Positions 45,237 to 54,566 are shown, counted from the first letter of the stretch. The stretch: 64,000 nucleotides of DNA from Acidimicrobiaceae bacterium (GCA_027306605.1 DAHUZK010000011.1:1-64000); one strand, 5' to 3'. Translations and numbers: made by a program. Notes: generated from the letters alone by a model not told the origin.

Positions 45237-45845
45237 GTGTTGATCCTCGTCCGCCACGGCGAGTCGGTGGCCAACGCGCAGGGCCTGCTGCTCGGACGGA
45301 CCGACGCCGAGCTGACCGCCCACGGCCGCGCCCAGGTGGCGGCGGCGCGGGCGCTCCTGGCGGGTCCCGTCTCCGAGCTGCGCACGAGCCCGTTGGCCCG
45401 TGCTCGCGACACGGCGGCGCTGCTGGGGTTCGGCGCGCCCGTCGCCGTGGACGATCGCTGGATCGAGATCGACTACGGGGCGTTCGAGTGCCAGGCGCTC
45501 GGTGCGGTGCCGGCCGAGGTGTGGCAGCGCTGGCTCACGGACCGGCACTTCCGGCCAGAGGGGGGCGAGACGTTGGCGGAGGTGGACGCCCGTGTCACCG
45601 TCGCCTGCGAGGAGCTCTTCGCCGAGGACGGCACCGGGGCGCGGCGCCGCGACGGCGACGTCGTCGTCGTGAGCCACGTGACGCCGATCAAGGCGGCCGT
45701 GGCCTGGGCACTCGGGTCCCTCGACCTCTACTGGCGCCTGCACCTGAGGACGGCCTCGGTGACGCGGATCGGATGGGGCCGCGGGGCGCCGGTCCTCCAC
45801 AGCTTCAACGAGGTCGGGCCGGAGGTGGCGCCCGCGTCGCGCTGA
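45237..45845 (+). CDS. histidine phosphatase-family (phosphoglycerate mutase-like) protein
   Basis: 202 codons from GTG 45237. The RHG motif with its catalytic His is 'LILVRHGESVANAQG', followed by 'SPLARARDTAALLG', the Glu in 'EIDYGAFECQAL' and the second His in 'VVVVSHVTPIKAAVAWALG'. It is a phosphatase of the CobC/GpmB group with undetermined substrate. It lies 10 bp after the zinc-ribbon gene; in mycobacteria a similar domain is fused to RNase H next to the CdsZ gene. Confidence 0.9.
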   Translation: MLILVRHGESVANAQGLLLGRTDAELTAHGRAQVAAARALLAGPVSELRTSPLARARDTAALLGFGAPVAVDDRWIEIDYGAFECQALGAVPAEVWQRWLTDRHFRPEGGETLAEVDARVTVACEELFAEDGTGARRRDGDVVVVSHVTPIKAAVAWALGSLDLYWRLHLRTASVTRIGWGRGAPVLHSFNEVGPEVAPASR

Positions 45846-45861
45846 GCGCCACAATCACGAC

Positions 45862-46509
45862 GTGCCCGACACCCCCCCGACCGTTGCCGCGCTGCGACCC
45901 GCGCCGCCCTCGGGCGAGGAACCCGTGCACCGCCGCACCATCGAGGTCGAGGTGTTCTTGCGTGGGGAGTACTTCTTGGTCGTGGGAACGCTCCGGGACC
46001 GGCGGCCGTGGGCCAGCGGGGCCCTGGGCCCGAGGGAGCTGCATGCCATGGAGCTGGCCATCGTGGTGCGCCGTGTCGACATGACCATCGTCGACGCGGC
46101 GGCGGACATGACGACCTTCCCGCACGCGGAGTGCACCGAGATCGAAGCGGAGTTCCGTGACCTGATCGGACTGTCGGTGACCCGCGGCTACACCGCTGCG
46201 GTCCAGGAGCGGTTCGGCCGCCAACGCGGCTGCAGTCACCTGGAGTTCCTGGCTCGGGCCATCGGGCCCGTCGTCGTGCAGGGCCTGACGTCGTCGGGAG
46301 CCTTCGAGGCGGAGATGGGGATCGGCGTCCATCCGATGAGCGAGGGCGGTTTCGGCTTCCTCGCCGACACCTGTCACGTGTGGACCGCGGACGGCCCGGG
46401 CGCGCAGAAGATCGCCGCAGGCTGGCGGCCGGGAATCCTGGAGTACCCGGCCCCCTCCGTCGCCGAGGTCCGCCTTCGGCTCGCCGAGGAGGCGGACGGG
46501 CCGACCTGA
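45862..46509 (+). CDS. DUF2889-domain protein
   Basis: 215 codons from GTG 45862, 16 bp after the phosphatase. 'VHRRTIEVEVFLRGEYFLVVGTLRDRRPWASG', 'LAIVVRRVDMTIVDAAADMTTFPHAECTEIEAEFRDLIGLSVTRGY' and 'RQRGCSHLEFLARAIGP' match DUF2889, which has no established activity. The conserved Cys/His in 'PHAEC' and 'GCSHL' might bind a ligand. Probably the last gene of the operon. Confidence 0.8.
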   Translation: MPDTPPTVAALRPAPPSGEEPVHRRTIEVEVFLRGEYFLVVGTLRDRRPWASGALGPRELHAMELAIVVRRVDMTIVDAAADMTTFPHAECTEIEAEFRDLIGLSVTRGYTAAVQERFGRQRGCSHLEFLARAIGPVVVQGLTSSGAFEAEMGIGVHPMSEGGFGFLADTCHVWTADGPGAQKIAAGWRPGILEYPAPSVAEVRLRLAEEADGPT

Positions 46510-46535
46510 GCGGCGTGCCGCCGCCGGGGCGGGCG

Positions 46536-48221
46536 TCAGGGCGTCGTTCGGGGTGCAGAGGAAGAGGAAACGACGCGGCCGCCCTCGAGGGCCACGGTCG
46601 CGTCGCACCGGGCGGCCTCGCCGGGCCGGTGGGTGATCACCAGCACGCTGCGCCGCCCGGCCGCGGCGAGCACCCCGTCGATGACCTCGTCGGCCAACGC
46701 GGCATCGAGCCCGCTGGTCGGCTCGTCGAGCACCACGACGTCGCCCGGTGCCAGGAGGGCACGGGCCACGGCGAGCCGGCGCCGTTCGCCTCCGGAGACG
46801 GCAATCCCGTCCTCGCCCACCGGCGTGTCGAGTCCTGCCGGCAGCGAGTCCACCCACCGGTCCAGCCGGGCCGAGCGCAGCACCTCGAGCAGGTCCTCCT
46901 CCGTGGCGTCGGGCCGCACCAAGAGCAGGTTCGTGCGTACGGTGCCGGCGAAGAGGCGCGCGTGCTGGTCGGCCAGCGCGAAGGCCGTCCGCACCGACCG
47001 GCCGGACAGTCGTTCCACATCGGTGCCGGCGAGCGTCAACGTCCCTTCCTCGAGTGGCCAGAAGCGCAACAGCGCGTGCACCAGGCTGGTCTTTCCCGCG
47101 CCGCTCGAGCCGGTGACGGCGACGCGGCCACCGGCAGGGAGCTGCAGGGTCACGCCGTCGAGCGCGCGCGGCAGGCCCGGTCCGTAGCGGATCGAGGCAC
47201 CGCAGAACGCGACCTCGGGCACGCCGGGCGACCGCGCTGCGGGAGCTTCCGGGTCGTGCACGGGCACGGCCACGTCCTCCAGGGCGAAGAGCCGGTCTGC
47301 TGCACCGCGCACGGCGAGGGCGCGGGCCACGGCGATCGGCACGCCGGGCACCGTCTCGAACGCGGCCAGCGCCGCCAGGGGCAGCACGGCCACCATGACC
47401 TGTCCGATGCGGTGATCGTGCACGGCGGCGACGCCGAGCGCGAGCGTCGCCGTCACCGCCACGGCCAGGCAGAGCTGGATCACCACGCCCGCCCCCGTGG
47501 CCAGGCGGGCGTGCCGGCGCTCCAGCGCGTCGGCTCGAGCCGCCGCTGCCTCGATGCCCGCCAGGGCGGCCGCATCGGCTCCGAAGGCCAAGAGCTCGGG
47601 GGCCCCCGTGAGCAGGTCGACCACCCGTGCGGCGATCTCCCCGCCGACGGCGGCGATCTCGTCGTCACCGCTGCGACGCCACGTCAGGAGCGCCGGCACC
47701 GTCAGTGCCACCGCCAGGGGGAGGCCGAGCGTGAGCGAGGCCCAGGGGGTCACCAGCCCGACGGCGACCGTCGCGATCGCGGCGGCGCCCGCGGCCACGG
47801 ACACCGGCAACAGCGTGCGCAGGTAGAGATCCTGCAGGGCGTCGACATCGTCGATGGCCCGCGCCAGGAGGTCGCCGCTCCGCCACCCGGCCAGGGCCGC
47901 GGGCACCCGCGGGGTCAAGCAGTCGTAGAGCCACACCCGCCAGCGCGTCAAGGCCCGCAGGGCGGCGTCGTGACCGACGAGCCGCTCGGCGTAGCGCAGC
48001 GGGCCACGAAGAAACGCCAGCACCTCCACCGTGGCCAGGATGCCGACGAGCGCCCCCAGACCCGGCCGCAGCGCGGCGCGCCCGACGACGTACCCCGAGC
48101 CCGCCAGCAGGCCGATGGTCGCCGCGGCGGATGCCAGCCCGAGCAGGCCCGCGCCCGCCAGTCGCGCCCGCGGCGTCGCCGGGTCCGCCAGGACGCGCCG
48201 AAGCGAGCGACGGGAGCTCAC
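46536..48221 (-). CDS. cydC: thiol reductant ABC exporter subunit CydC-like
   Basis: 561 codons from GTG 48221. Six membrane segments (about 20-300) include 'EVLAFLRGPLRYAERLVGHDAALRALTRWRVWLYDCLTP', the typical CydC segment. The ATPase has Walker A 'GSSGAGKTS', signature 'VSGGERRRLAVARALLA' and 'DVVVLDEPTSGLD'. CydDC exports cysteine/glutathione-type thiols and is needed for cytochrome bd; no cydAB is in the window. Starts 7 bp after cydD. Confidence 0.9.
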   Translation of the reverse strand: MSSRRSLRRVLADPATPRARLAGAGLLGLASAAATIGLLAGSGYVVGRAALRPGLGALVGILATVEVLAFLRGPLRYAERLVGHDAALRALTRWRVWLYDCLTPRVPAALAGWRSGDLLARAIDDVDALQDLYLRTLLPVSVAAGAAAIATVAVGLVTPWASLTLGLPLAVALTVPALLTWRRSGDDEIAAVGGEIAARVVDLLTGAPELLAFGADAAALAGIEAAAARADALERRHARLATGAGVVIQLCLAVAVTATLALGVAAVHDHRIGQVMVAVLPLAALAAFETVPGVPIAVARALAVRGAADRLFALEDVAVPVHDPEAPAARSPGVPEVAFCGASIRYGPGLPRALDGVTLQLPAGGRVAVTGSSGAGKTSLVHALLRFWPLEEGTLTLAGTDVERLSGRSVRTAFALADQHARLFAGTVRTNLLLVRPDATEEDLLEVLRSARLDRWVDSLPAGLDTPVGEDGIAVSGGERRRLAVARALLAPGDVVVLDEPTSGLDAALADEVIDGVLAAAGRRSVLVITHRPGEAARCDATVALEGGRVVSSSSAPRTTP

Positions 48222-48228
48222 AGGATGC

Positions 48229-50001
48229 TCACGGGATGCTCACCGCCGGCAAGGTGGCGACCGGCAAGGCGATGACGGCGTCGAAGCGCCCCAGCAGAAC
48301 CGGGGCGTGCGACGCCACCACGACGGTCCGGCCCTCCAGCCAAGGTTCGATCGCCGGTGCCAGCTCCGCCACCGTCGGCGGGTCGAGCGATGCCGTGGGC
48401 TCGTCGAGCAAGAGGATCGGCGCCGGGCGGAGCAGGGCGCGGGCCAACCCGACCCGCTGGCGCTCGCCCGCGCTGAGGGTGAGCCCGTCGTGGCCGAGCG
48501 CGGTGGCCAGGCCCTCGGGCAGGGCGGCCACGAGCTTGGCCAGCCCCACCGCGGCGAGGATCCGGTGCAGCTCGGGATCGGTGGCGCGGGGTGCCCCCAG
48601 CCGCAGGTTCTCCGCGATCGAGGCCTGGAAGAGGTGGGGACGCTGGGGCAGCCACGAGAAGTGGCGGCGCCAGCTCTCGGCGCTCTCCTCCTCGGCGTCA
48701 CGACGCCCGACCCTCAGCGTCCCTGCCTCCGGCTCGACGAAGCGCAGCAGGGCGGCCAAGACCGTCGACTTGCCAGCGCCCGACGGGCCCGTCAGCGCCA
48801 CCCGTGCACCGGCCGGCGCATGGAAGGTGACCGAGCGCAGCGCCGGCAGCTCCCGGTGGGGATAGGCCACGCTCAGCCGGTCCACTTCGAGGGCGGCCGA
48901 GTTGGTGGCCGAGTTGGTGGCCGAGGCGGTGGCCGAGCCGGTGGCCGAGGCGGTGGCCGAGGCGGAGGCCGAGCCGGCGTCGGCGTCCGCGGGCACCGGC
49001 GCCGACCCGGCGGGGCCCGCCGTGTCGAGCACGCCCAGGATCCGGGCCGCCGCGGCCTGGCCTTCGGTGCTGGCGTGGAACTCGGCGCCGGCCCGACGGA
49101 GCGGGATGAAGATCTCCGGTGCGACGAGGAGGACGGCCATGGCCGTCTGCAGGTCGAGTTGGCCCCACAGCAGACGGAGGCCCACGACCATGGCGACGAA
49201 TCCGACGCCGAAGCCGGCGATCATGTCCATGGCCAGGGCAGAGAGGAACGCCACGCGCAGGGTGCGCACGGTGGCGGCGCGGACGCCCTCGGTGGCCGCC
49301 GCGACCTCCCGGCGACCCTGCTCCTCACGGCCGAAGGCGCGCAGCGTGGCCAGGCCCTCCACCAGTCCGAGGAAGTGGCCGGCCAAGGAGCCGAGACGAC
49401 GCCACTGACGCTGGGAGCGCCGGGTCGCCTCTCGCCCGAAGTACACCATCGTCAGCGGGATGGCCACGACGAGCGCGATGACGACGACCAGGGACAGCCA
49501 ATCCTGGGTCGCCACCCACACCAGCAAGAGCGCGGGCACGACCGCTGCCGCGGCCGCCTGCGGGAGGTACTGCCCGTAGTAGACGTGGAGGGCGCGCAGA
49601 CCCCGGGTGGCGGTGAGGGAGAGTTCGCCCGGCCGTTCGCCCGACAGCCAGCCCGGGCCGAGGGCCAGGGCGTGGCGCAGAAGGTCACGGCGGAGCCTGG
49701 CGACGACGCCGTCGGCCGCCCCGCCGGCCGCCAGGTTGCCCACCGCATGCACCACCGCCCGGAGGATCAGGGCCAGGCCGACCACGACCAGCCAGGGCAG
49801 GAGCGACCACAGCGTGACGTGGTCCAGGAGGGACCGTGCGACCACGTGGGCCAGGGCGACGGCTTGGACGACGACGACCAGCGCGCTCACGGCGCCGAGC
49901 AGCAGCGCGACGCCCGCCGCCCGCCGCAGTCCCGGCACCCGGGCCGCGAGTGCAGGGTCGACCAGGCGCGGGCGTCCTGGGCGAGAGGCGGGAGCGCTCA
50001 C
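48229..50001 (-). CDS. cydD: thiol reductant ABC exporter subunit CydD-like
   Basis: 590 codons from GTG 50001, overlapping the thiolase-like stop as GTGA. The membrane domain contains 'RPGELSLTATRGLRALHVYYGQYLPQ' and 'MAVLLVAPEIFIPLRRAGAEFHASTEGQAAAARIL', typical of CydD. The ATPase has 'GPSGAGKST', 'LSAGERQRVGLARALLR' and 'PILLLDEPTASLD'. Between the two domains is an Ala/Ser/Thr tract encoded by 12-bp repeats, which looks like a lengthened flexible linker. Confidence 0.9.
   Translation of the reverse strand: MSAPASRPGRPRLVDPALAARVPGLRRAAGVALLLGAVSALVVVVQAVALAHVVARSLLDHVTLWSLLPWLVVVGLALILRAVVHAVGNLAAGGAADGVVARLRRDLLRHALALGPGWLSGERPGELSLTATRGLRALHVYYGQYLPQAAAAAVVPALLLVWVATQDWLSLVVVIALVVAIPLTMVYFGREATRRSQRQWRRLGSLAGHFLGLVEGLATLRAFGREEQGRREVAAATEGVRAATVRTLRVAFLSALAMDMIAGFGVGFVAMVVGLRLLWGQLDLQTAMAVLLVAPEIFIPLRRAGAEFHASTEGQAAAARILGVLDTAGPAGSAPVPADADAGSASASATASATGSATASATNSATNSAALEVDRLSVAYPHRELPALRSVTFHAPAGARVALTGPSGAGKSTVLAALLRFVEPEAGTLRVGRRDAEEESAESWRRHFSWLPQRPHLFQASIAENLRLGAPRATDPELHRILAAVGLAKLVAALPEGLATALGHDGLTLSAGERQRVGLARALLRPAPILLLDEPTASLDPPTVAELAPAIEPWLEGRTVVVASHAPVLLGRFDAVIALPVATLPAVSIP
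48895..48978. repeat. seven 12-bp repeats encoding a flexible CydD linker
   Basis: GGCCGAGNYGGY-type units repeat seven times on the plus strand. On the coding (minus) strand each encodes four residues, giving GSAS-ASAT-ASAT-GSAT-ASAT-NSAT-NSAA. Units differ at one or two bases. The copy number probably varies between strains without shifting the frame. Confidence 0.85.
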
Positions 50002-51464
50002 AGGCTGAATGTCGTGTCCTTTACCTCGACCGGCCGCCCGATCACGCCCTCGGTCGCGGCGAGACGGGCGGTGCCGGCATCATCGCAGGTCGCGGCCGTT
50101 CGTTGCCCGTCGGGCAGTTCGGCCACGACCACCGTCCGCACCGGATCGAGACCGAGCTCGCCCCCGTAGGTGACCGTGAACGACGTGACGAGAGCCGGCG
50201 TCGGCGTCGTCGGGGGTGCCGCCGCCACCGGAACGACCGCCGTGGCCTCGGCCGCCTCCGGAGCCAGATCTCTCACCAGCGGTGGCCCCGCCGGGGGCGT
50301 GGCCGACCAGACCCCGAGACCGGGTTTGGAGAGCATGCCCGAGACCGTGGTCACGAGCCCGAGCTCGCCGGGCGCTGCGCGCAGGCGGCCGCCGAGCGCG
50401 ACGAGGGACATGAGGACGTAGTGGTTGAAGGGACCGCCGGCGAAGGACATGCCTCCGATCAGGGTCGGCGTGCCCGCAGGGTCGAGGCCGAGCTCGCGCT
50501 GTTGCACGCGGACGGCGGCGGGAAAGCACGAGTAGAGCTCGACCAGCTCGAGGTCACCCAGGTCGCGGCCGAGGTGCTCTCGTGCGACCCGACCGAGCAC
50601 CTCCATGGCGGGCCAGCGCGCCAGGTCGGCCCGCGCCGTGAGGCTGACGGCGCCGGAGCAGTGCAGCGCCACGTGGGGGAACAGCCAGCGGTCCCGTGGG
50701 ACCCCGACCTCGGCCGCCTTGGCGGCGGAGCACACGAGGAGCGCCGATGCCTGGTTCAGCGTCCATTGACTGGCGTGCCATTTGTTGTACGGGAAGGCGA
50801 GGGGTCGATTGCCCGGCGCCGGGGTGGCGATGTCCTGTGCGCTGCGGGGTCGCCCGAAGGCGGCATCGGGGTTCTTGACGGCCACCTCGTTGAGTCGTGC
50901 CCAGAGCGCGGCGATGTCGGCGCGCTGCGCGCCGATGTCTCGCCCTTCCCGCGCCCCCAACGCGTTCTCGATCATGGCGTACTGCTGCACGGGCGGCCAG
51001 ACGATGCCCGCGGCCACCTCGACCGGTGCCACGAAATCGGGCGGCCTGGCGAGCACGTCGTCGGGTGGCCCCGAGGTGTCGACCTCTTCGGACCCGGAGT
51101 CGCGTGCCCAGGCCCGCGCCTCGGCTCCGACCACGGCCACCGCGTCGTAGGTTCCGCCCGCCACCGCGGCCAGGGCGTAGGTGATCACCTCCTGTTGCGA
51201 GACGCCGACCTCGCAGCGCACCGTGCGCGCCGTGGGCGCACCCACCTGTTCGGCGACGGTCCGTGCCGGGTCGGAAAGAGACCACGAGCCCTGCGGCACG
51301 ACCACGCACTGGATCGAACCGAGCAGCCGCGGGACGCCGGCGTCGGCGGCGGCCTCCCGGACGGCAGCGGTCATGAGTTCGGCCACCGGCGCCGCCAGCG
51401 CGGTCTTGCCGAGACCGACGACGACGGGCGTCGCTGGGTCGAGGGGGAGGGGGGGTCCGGCCAC
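49998..51464 (-). CDS. thiolase-like protein lacking the usual nucleophilic Cys
   Basis: 488 codons from GTG 51464; the track frame is longer and antisense to the divergent gene. The thiolase fold is seen in 'AVAGGTYDAVAVVGAEARAWAR', 'ELYSCFPAAVRVQQRELGL' and 'GGMSFAGGPFNHYVLMSL'. A C-terminal extra beta domain ('GELGLDPVRTVVVAELPDGQRTAATCDDAGTARL') is the TLP1-type addition. Where thiolases carry the active-site Cys the reading is 'TVRCEVGVSQQEVI', so the canonical position is not Cys, although a Cys is 4-5 residues away. It may bind acyl-CoA without thiolysis. It is coupled to cydD. Confidence 0.78.
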   Translation of the reverse strand: MAGPPLPLDPATPVVVGLGKTALAAPVAELMTAAVREAAADAGVPRLLGSIQCVVVPQGSWSLSDPARTVAEQVGAPTARTVRCEVGVSQQEVITYALAAVAGGTYDAVAVVGAEARAWARDSGSEEVDTSGPPDDVLARPPDFVAPVEVAAGIVWPPVQQYAMIENALGAREGRDIGAQRADIAALWARLNEVAVKNPDAAFGRPRSAQDIATPAPGNRPLAFPYNKWHASQWTLNQASALLVCSAAKAAEVGVPRDRWLFPHVALHCSGAVSLTARADLARWPAMEVLGRVAREHLGRDLGDLELVELYSCFPAAVRVQQRELGLDPAGTPTLIGGMSFAGGPFNHYVLMSLVALGGRLRAAPGELGLVTTVSGMLSKPGLGVWSATPPAGPPLVRDLAPEAAEATAVVPVAAAPPTTPTPALVTSFTVTYGGELGLDPVRTVVVAELPDGQRTAATCDDAGTARLAATEGVIGRPVEVKDTTFSL

Positions 51465-51488
51465 GACGGTCGATGCTACGGTCCGGCC

Positions 51489-52340
51489 ATGGCGTCCAGC
51501 GAAGCGGGCCGGTGGCAGGCGGCGCTCGACGGTTACACGAAGGAATCCTTCGATGCCGAGGGCGTGCGGCGCGCCGTCTACCGGACCGGAAGCGGACCCG
51601 CCGTCGTGGTGGTCAGTGAAATGCCCGGGATCACGCCGATGGTGGCGCAATTCGGGCGTCGGGTCGCGGCTGCCGGTTGCACCGCCGTGCTGCCGCACCT
51701 CTTCGGTGACCCCGGACGGCCGGCCTCCCCTGGCTACATGCTGCAGTCCCTGGGGCCCGCCTGCATCTCGAGGGAGTTCACCTGCTTCGCCCTGCGCAAG
51801 ACGAGCCCGGTGACGTCGTGGTTGCGTCGCTTGGCGGCGTCCGAGCACGACCGCTGCGGTGGTCCAGGTGTCGGTGTGGTCGGCATGTGCTTCACGGGCG
51901 GTTTCGCTCTGGCCATGATGGTCGACGACGTGGTCCTCGCCCCCGTCCTCAGCCAGCCGTCGCTGCCGTTCCCCGTCAGCCGGCGCCACAAGGCCGACAT
52001 CGGGATCTCGGACGCCGACCTCGCCCGCGTCAAGGAGCGCACGGCGTCAGGCACCTGCGTGCTCGGCCTGCGCTTCTCCAACGACCCCTTCTGCTTCCCG
52101 GAGCGCTTCGCGACGCTCCGGCGCGAGCTGGGTGACGCCTTCGTCGCCGTGGAGATCGACTCCGCCCCCGGCAACCCGCACGGGCACCCGAAGAACGCCC
52201 ACTCGGTGCTCACCGAGCACCTCGTGGACCGGCAGGGGTCCCCGACGCGGGCCGCCCTCGACCAGACCCTCACCTTCTTCCGCCAGCGGCTCGCCGTGGG
52301 CCAAGGCCCGGGCCCGCGGCCCGAGGGGCTGGGCCCGTAG
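51489..52340 (+). CDS. dienelactone hydrolase-family protein
   Basis: 283 codons from ATG 51489. The alpha/beta hydrolase nucleophile is C134 in 'VGVVGMCFTGGFALAMM', with an Asp in 'LRFSNDPFCF' and His in 'GNPHGHPKNAHSVL', matching the DLH Cys-Asp-His triad. 'VVVVSEMPGITPMVAQFGRRVAAAGCTAVLPHLFGDPG' is the usual first half. It probably hydrolyses a lactone or ester. Divergent from the thiolase-like gene across 24 bp, so the two probably share control. Confidence 0.9.
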   Translation: MASSEAGRWQAALDGYTKESFDAEGVRRAVYRTGSGPAVVVVSEMPGITPMVAQFGRRVAAAGCTAVLPHLFGDPGRPASPGYMLQSLGPACISREFTCFALRKTSPVTSWLRRLAASEHDRCGGPGVGVVGMCFTGGFALAMMVDDVVLAPVLSQPSLPFPVSRRHKADIGISDADLARVKERTASGTCVLGLRFSNDPFCFPERFATLRRELGDAFVAVEIDSAPGNPHGHPKNAHSVLTEHLVDRQGSPTRAALDQTLTFFRQRLAVGQGPGPRPEGLGP

Positions 52341-52423
52341 CGACGCCGCGGCAGACGTGATGGTTCTGTGAGGGACCACCCCGTTCGGGCCATCGGCGGC
52401 GCCGGAGATGGAAGGCTAGGTCC

Positions 52424-53101
52424 GTGAGTTCGGACAACGGGACCGTGGTCGTCGTCGAGGACGACCCCCACATCGCCGATCTGGTGGATCTGTACCTCCG
52501 GCGCGAGGGGTACCGGGTGCTGCTGGCGGGGGACGGCGAGCAGGGCCTCGAGCTTTGCCGCCGCGAGGGGCCCTCCATGGTGGTTCTCGACGTCGGTCTG
52601 CCCGGGAACCGGGATGGGTTCGAGGTCTGCCGCGAGATCCGCAACCGCAGCTCGGTGCCCGTCCTCTTCCTCACGGCGCGCGACGACGAGTTCGATCGGG
52701 TCCTCGGTCTCGAGCTCGGAGCCGACGACTACCTGGTGAAGCCGTTCTCACCCCGCGAGCTGGTGGCCAGGGTGCGGGCCATCTTGCGCCGCACCCGCGA
52801 GGGGCCGGCTCCGCAGGACGTGGTCACGGTCGGAGACTTCGAAGTCGACCTCCGGCGCCGCGAGGCGCGGCACGCCGGGGAGGTGGTGGCGCTCACCACG
52901 CGGGAGTTCGATCTGCTGGCCTTCCTGGTCGACAACACCGGCCTGGCGCTGTCACGTCAGCAGCTGCTCGACGGTGTCTGGGGTCCCGACTGGTACGGCG
53001 ACGAACGGACGGTGGACGTCCACGTGGCACAGCTGCGCAAGAAGCTCGGCGCGGACCTGCCCCTCGCCACCGTGTGGGGCGTCGGCTACCGGTTCGGCTG
53101 A
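52424..53101 (+). CDS. OmpR/PhoB-family response regulator
   Basis: 225 codons from GTG 52424. The receiver domain has the acidic pocket E12/D13, phospho-acceptor D56 ('VVLDVGLPGNRDG') and K106 ('DDYLVKPFSP'). The C-terminal winged helix ends 'DERTVDVHVAQLRKKLG...WGVGYRFG'. The sensor kinase begins 4 bp after its stop. Targets unknown. Confidence 0.95.
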   Translation: MSSDNGTVVVVEDDPHIADLVDLYLRREGYRVLLAGDGEQGLELCRREGPSMVVLDVGLPGNRDGFEVCREIRNRSSVPVLFLTARDDEFDRVLGLELGADDYLVKPFSPRELVARVRAILRRTREGPAPQDVVTVGDFEVDLRRREARHAGEVVALTTREFDLLAFLVDNTGLALSRQQLLDGVWGPDWYGDERTVDVHVAQLRKKLGADLPLATVWGVGYRFG

Positions 53102-53105
53102 CCCC

Positions 53106-54566
53106 GTGCGCCGCCGCTTGCTGTTCGCCATGGTCGGCCTGGTCGCCGTCGTGCTCGTGATCGCCGGCGCCGGCAGCTTGATCCTGACCCGCAACGCGGC
53201 GCGCAACCAGGCCGAGCAGCAGCTCGTCTCCGAGGCCCAGTCGCTCACGTCCTCCAAGCTCGGGTCGCGGTCGCTCGGTGCCCTGCGCATCGTGCGACGC
53301 ACCCTCACGCTCGAGAACGCCGACGTGATCGTGATCAACCGCCTGGGCAACGTGGCCTCGGTCGGCAAGGGCTCCACGGGGCTTCCCGACGGCCTCACGG
53401 CGAACGACGTCGACATCGCCGCCGTGCAGGCGGGCCGGACGACCTCGGGGCGCAAGGGCAATCTCGTCTTCGCGGCGTCGCCGGTGGTGATCTCCGACCA
53501 GCTCCGCGCCCAGCTGGACCAGCGCCATCCCCGGATCCCCTTCGAGGGAACCTTCGCCGTCCTCCTCACCCGCGACGTCGGCGACCTGGGACCGAGCTGG
53601 GGCTACTTCATCGTGGCCGGTGGCGCTGCACTCCTCGTGGCCGCGGTGGTGGCCTGGCAGATGAGCCGGCGCATGGCGCGGCCGCTCGTCGAGGCCATGG
53701 AGGTCACCGGGCGCATCGCCTCGGGGGAGCTGGCCAGCCGGGTCCCGGTGCGGGTGCACGACTACCCCGAGTTCGCCTCCCTCGCCGGTTCCGTCAACCA
53801 CATGGCCCAGAGCCTCGAAGACGGCCGGGCCCGGGAACGCCAACTGCTCCTGGCGGTCTCCCACGACCTGCGGACGCCGCTGACGTCGATCCGCGGCTTC
53901 GCCGAGGCCATCAAGGACGGGGCCATCGAAGACAGCGGGCAGGCGGCGGACGTCATCATCGCCGAGTCGCGGCGCCTCGAGCGGCTGGTCGGCGATCTGC
54001 TGGACCTGACCAAGCTCGAGGCACACGAGCTGTCGATCTCGCTGCGCCCGACCGATGCGGCCGAGGTCGTGGCCACGACGGCCGAGGGGTTCCGTCCCGC
54101 CGCGGCGAGGTCGGGGCTCCGGATCCGGGTGCAGGTGGCGGGCTCTCCGCCTCCGGAGCTGCCGGCGGTGTCCGCGGATCCGGACCGGCTGGCCCAGCTC
54201 CTGGCCAACCTGCTCGAGAACGCCCTGACCTTCGCCCGCTCGACGGTGGTCGTCGCCGTGTCCGGCGACGCCGACGGCGGTGGGTGCCTCGTCACGGTCG
54301 ACGACGACGGCCCGGGGATCGCGCCCGGCGACCTGGAGCGGGTCTTCGAGCGCTTCTACCGGGCCGACCGCGGGCCCAACCGCCGGATGGGATCGGGCCT
54401 CGGCCTGGCCATCGTCTCCGAGCTGGCGTCGGCGATGGGGGGACGCGTGCGGGCCGAGTCACCGCTCGGCGCGGGCGGCGGCACGCGCTTCGTCGTGACG
54501 CTGCGCCCCTGGAGCGGCCCCAGGGGGGTCGCCAGCCCCGAGCCGTCACTGACGGGTGAGGGCTAG
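53106..54566 (+). CDS. membrane sensor histidine kinase
   Basis: 486 codons from GTG 53106. Two membrane segments (about 5-28 and 165-188) bracket an extracytoplasmic domain of about 135 residues with no recognised fold. HAMP follows ('SRRMARPLVEAMEVTGRIASGELASRVPV'), then the H-box 'LLAVSHDLRTPLTSIRGFAEAI', N-box 'LLENALTFA', G1 'DDDGPGIAPGDLERVFERFYR' and G2 'GSGLGLAIV'. It is cotranscribed with the response regulator. Its stop codon shares CTAG with the convergent LLM gene. Confidence 0.95.
   Translation: MRRRLLFAMVGLVAVVLVIAGAGSLILTRNAARNQAEQQLVSEAQSLTSSKLGSRSLGALRIVRRTLTLENADVIVINRLGNVASVGKGSTGLPDGLTANDVDIAAVQAGRTTSGRKGNLVFAASPVVISDQLRAQLDQRHPRIPFEGTFAVLLTRDVGDLGPSWGYFIVAGGAALLVAAVVAWQMSRRMARPLVEAMEVTGRIASGELASRVPVRVHDYPEFASLAGSVNHMAQSLEDGRARERQLLLAVSHDLRTPLTSIRGFAEAIKDGAIEDSGQAADVIIAESRRLERLVGDLLDLTKLEAHELSISLRPTDAAEVVATTAEGFRPAAARSGLRIRVQVAGSPPPELPAVSADPDRLAQLLANLLENALTFARSTVVVAVSGDADGGGCLVTVDDDGPGIAPGDLERVFERFYRADRGPNRRMGSGLGLAIVSELASAMGGRVRAESPLGAGGGTRFVVTLRPWSGPRGVASPEPSLTGEG

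Noticed and set aside
48895-48978. Possible CRISPR-like array
   Set aside because: The 12-bp units have no spacers and lie in frame within cydD.
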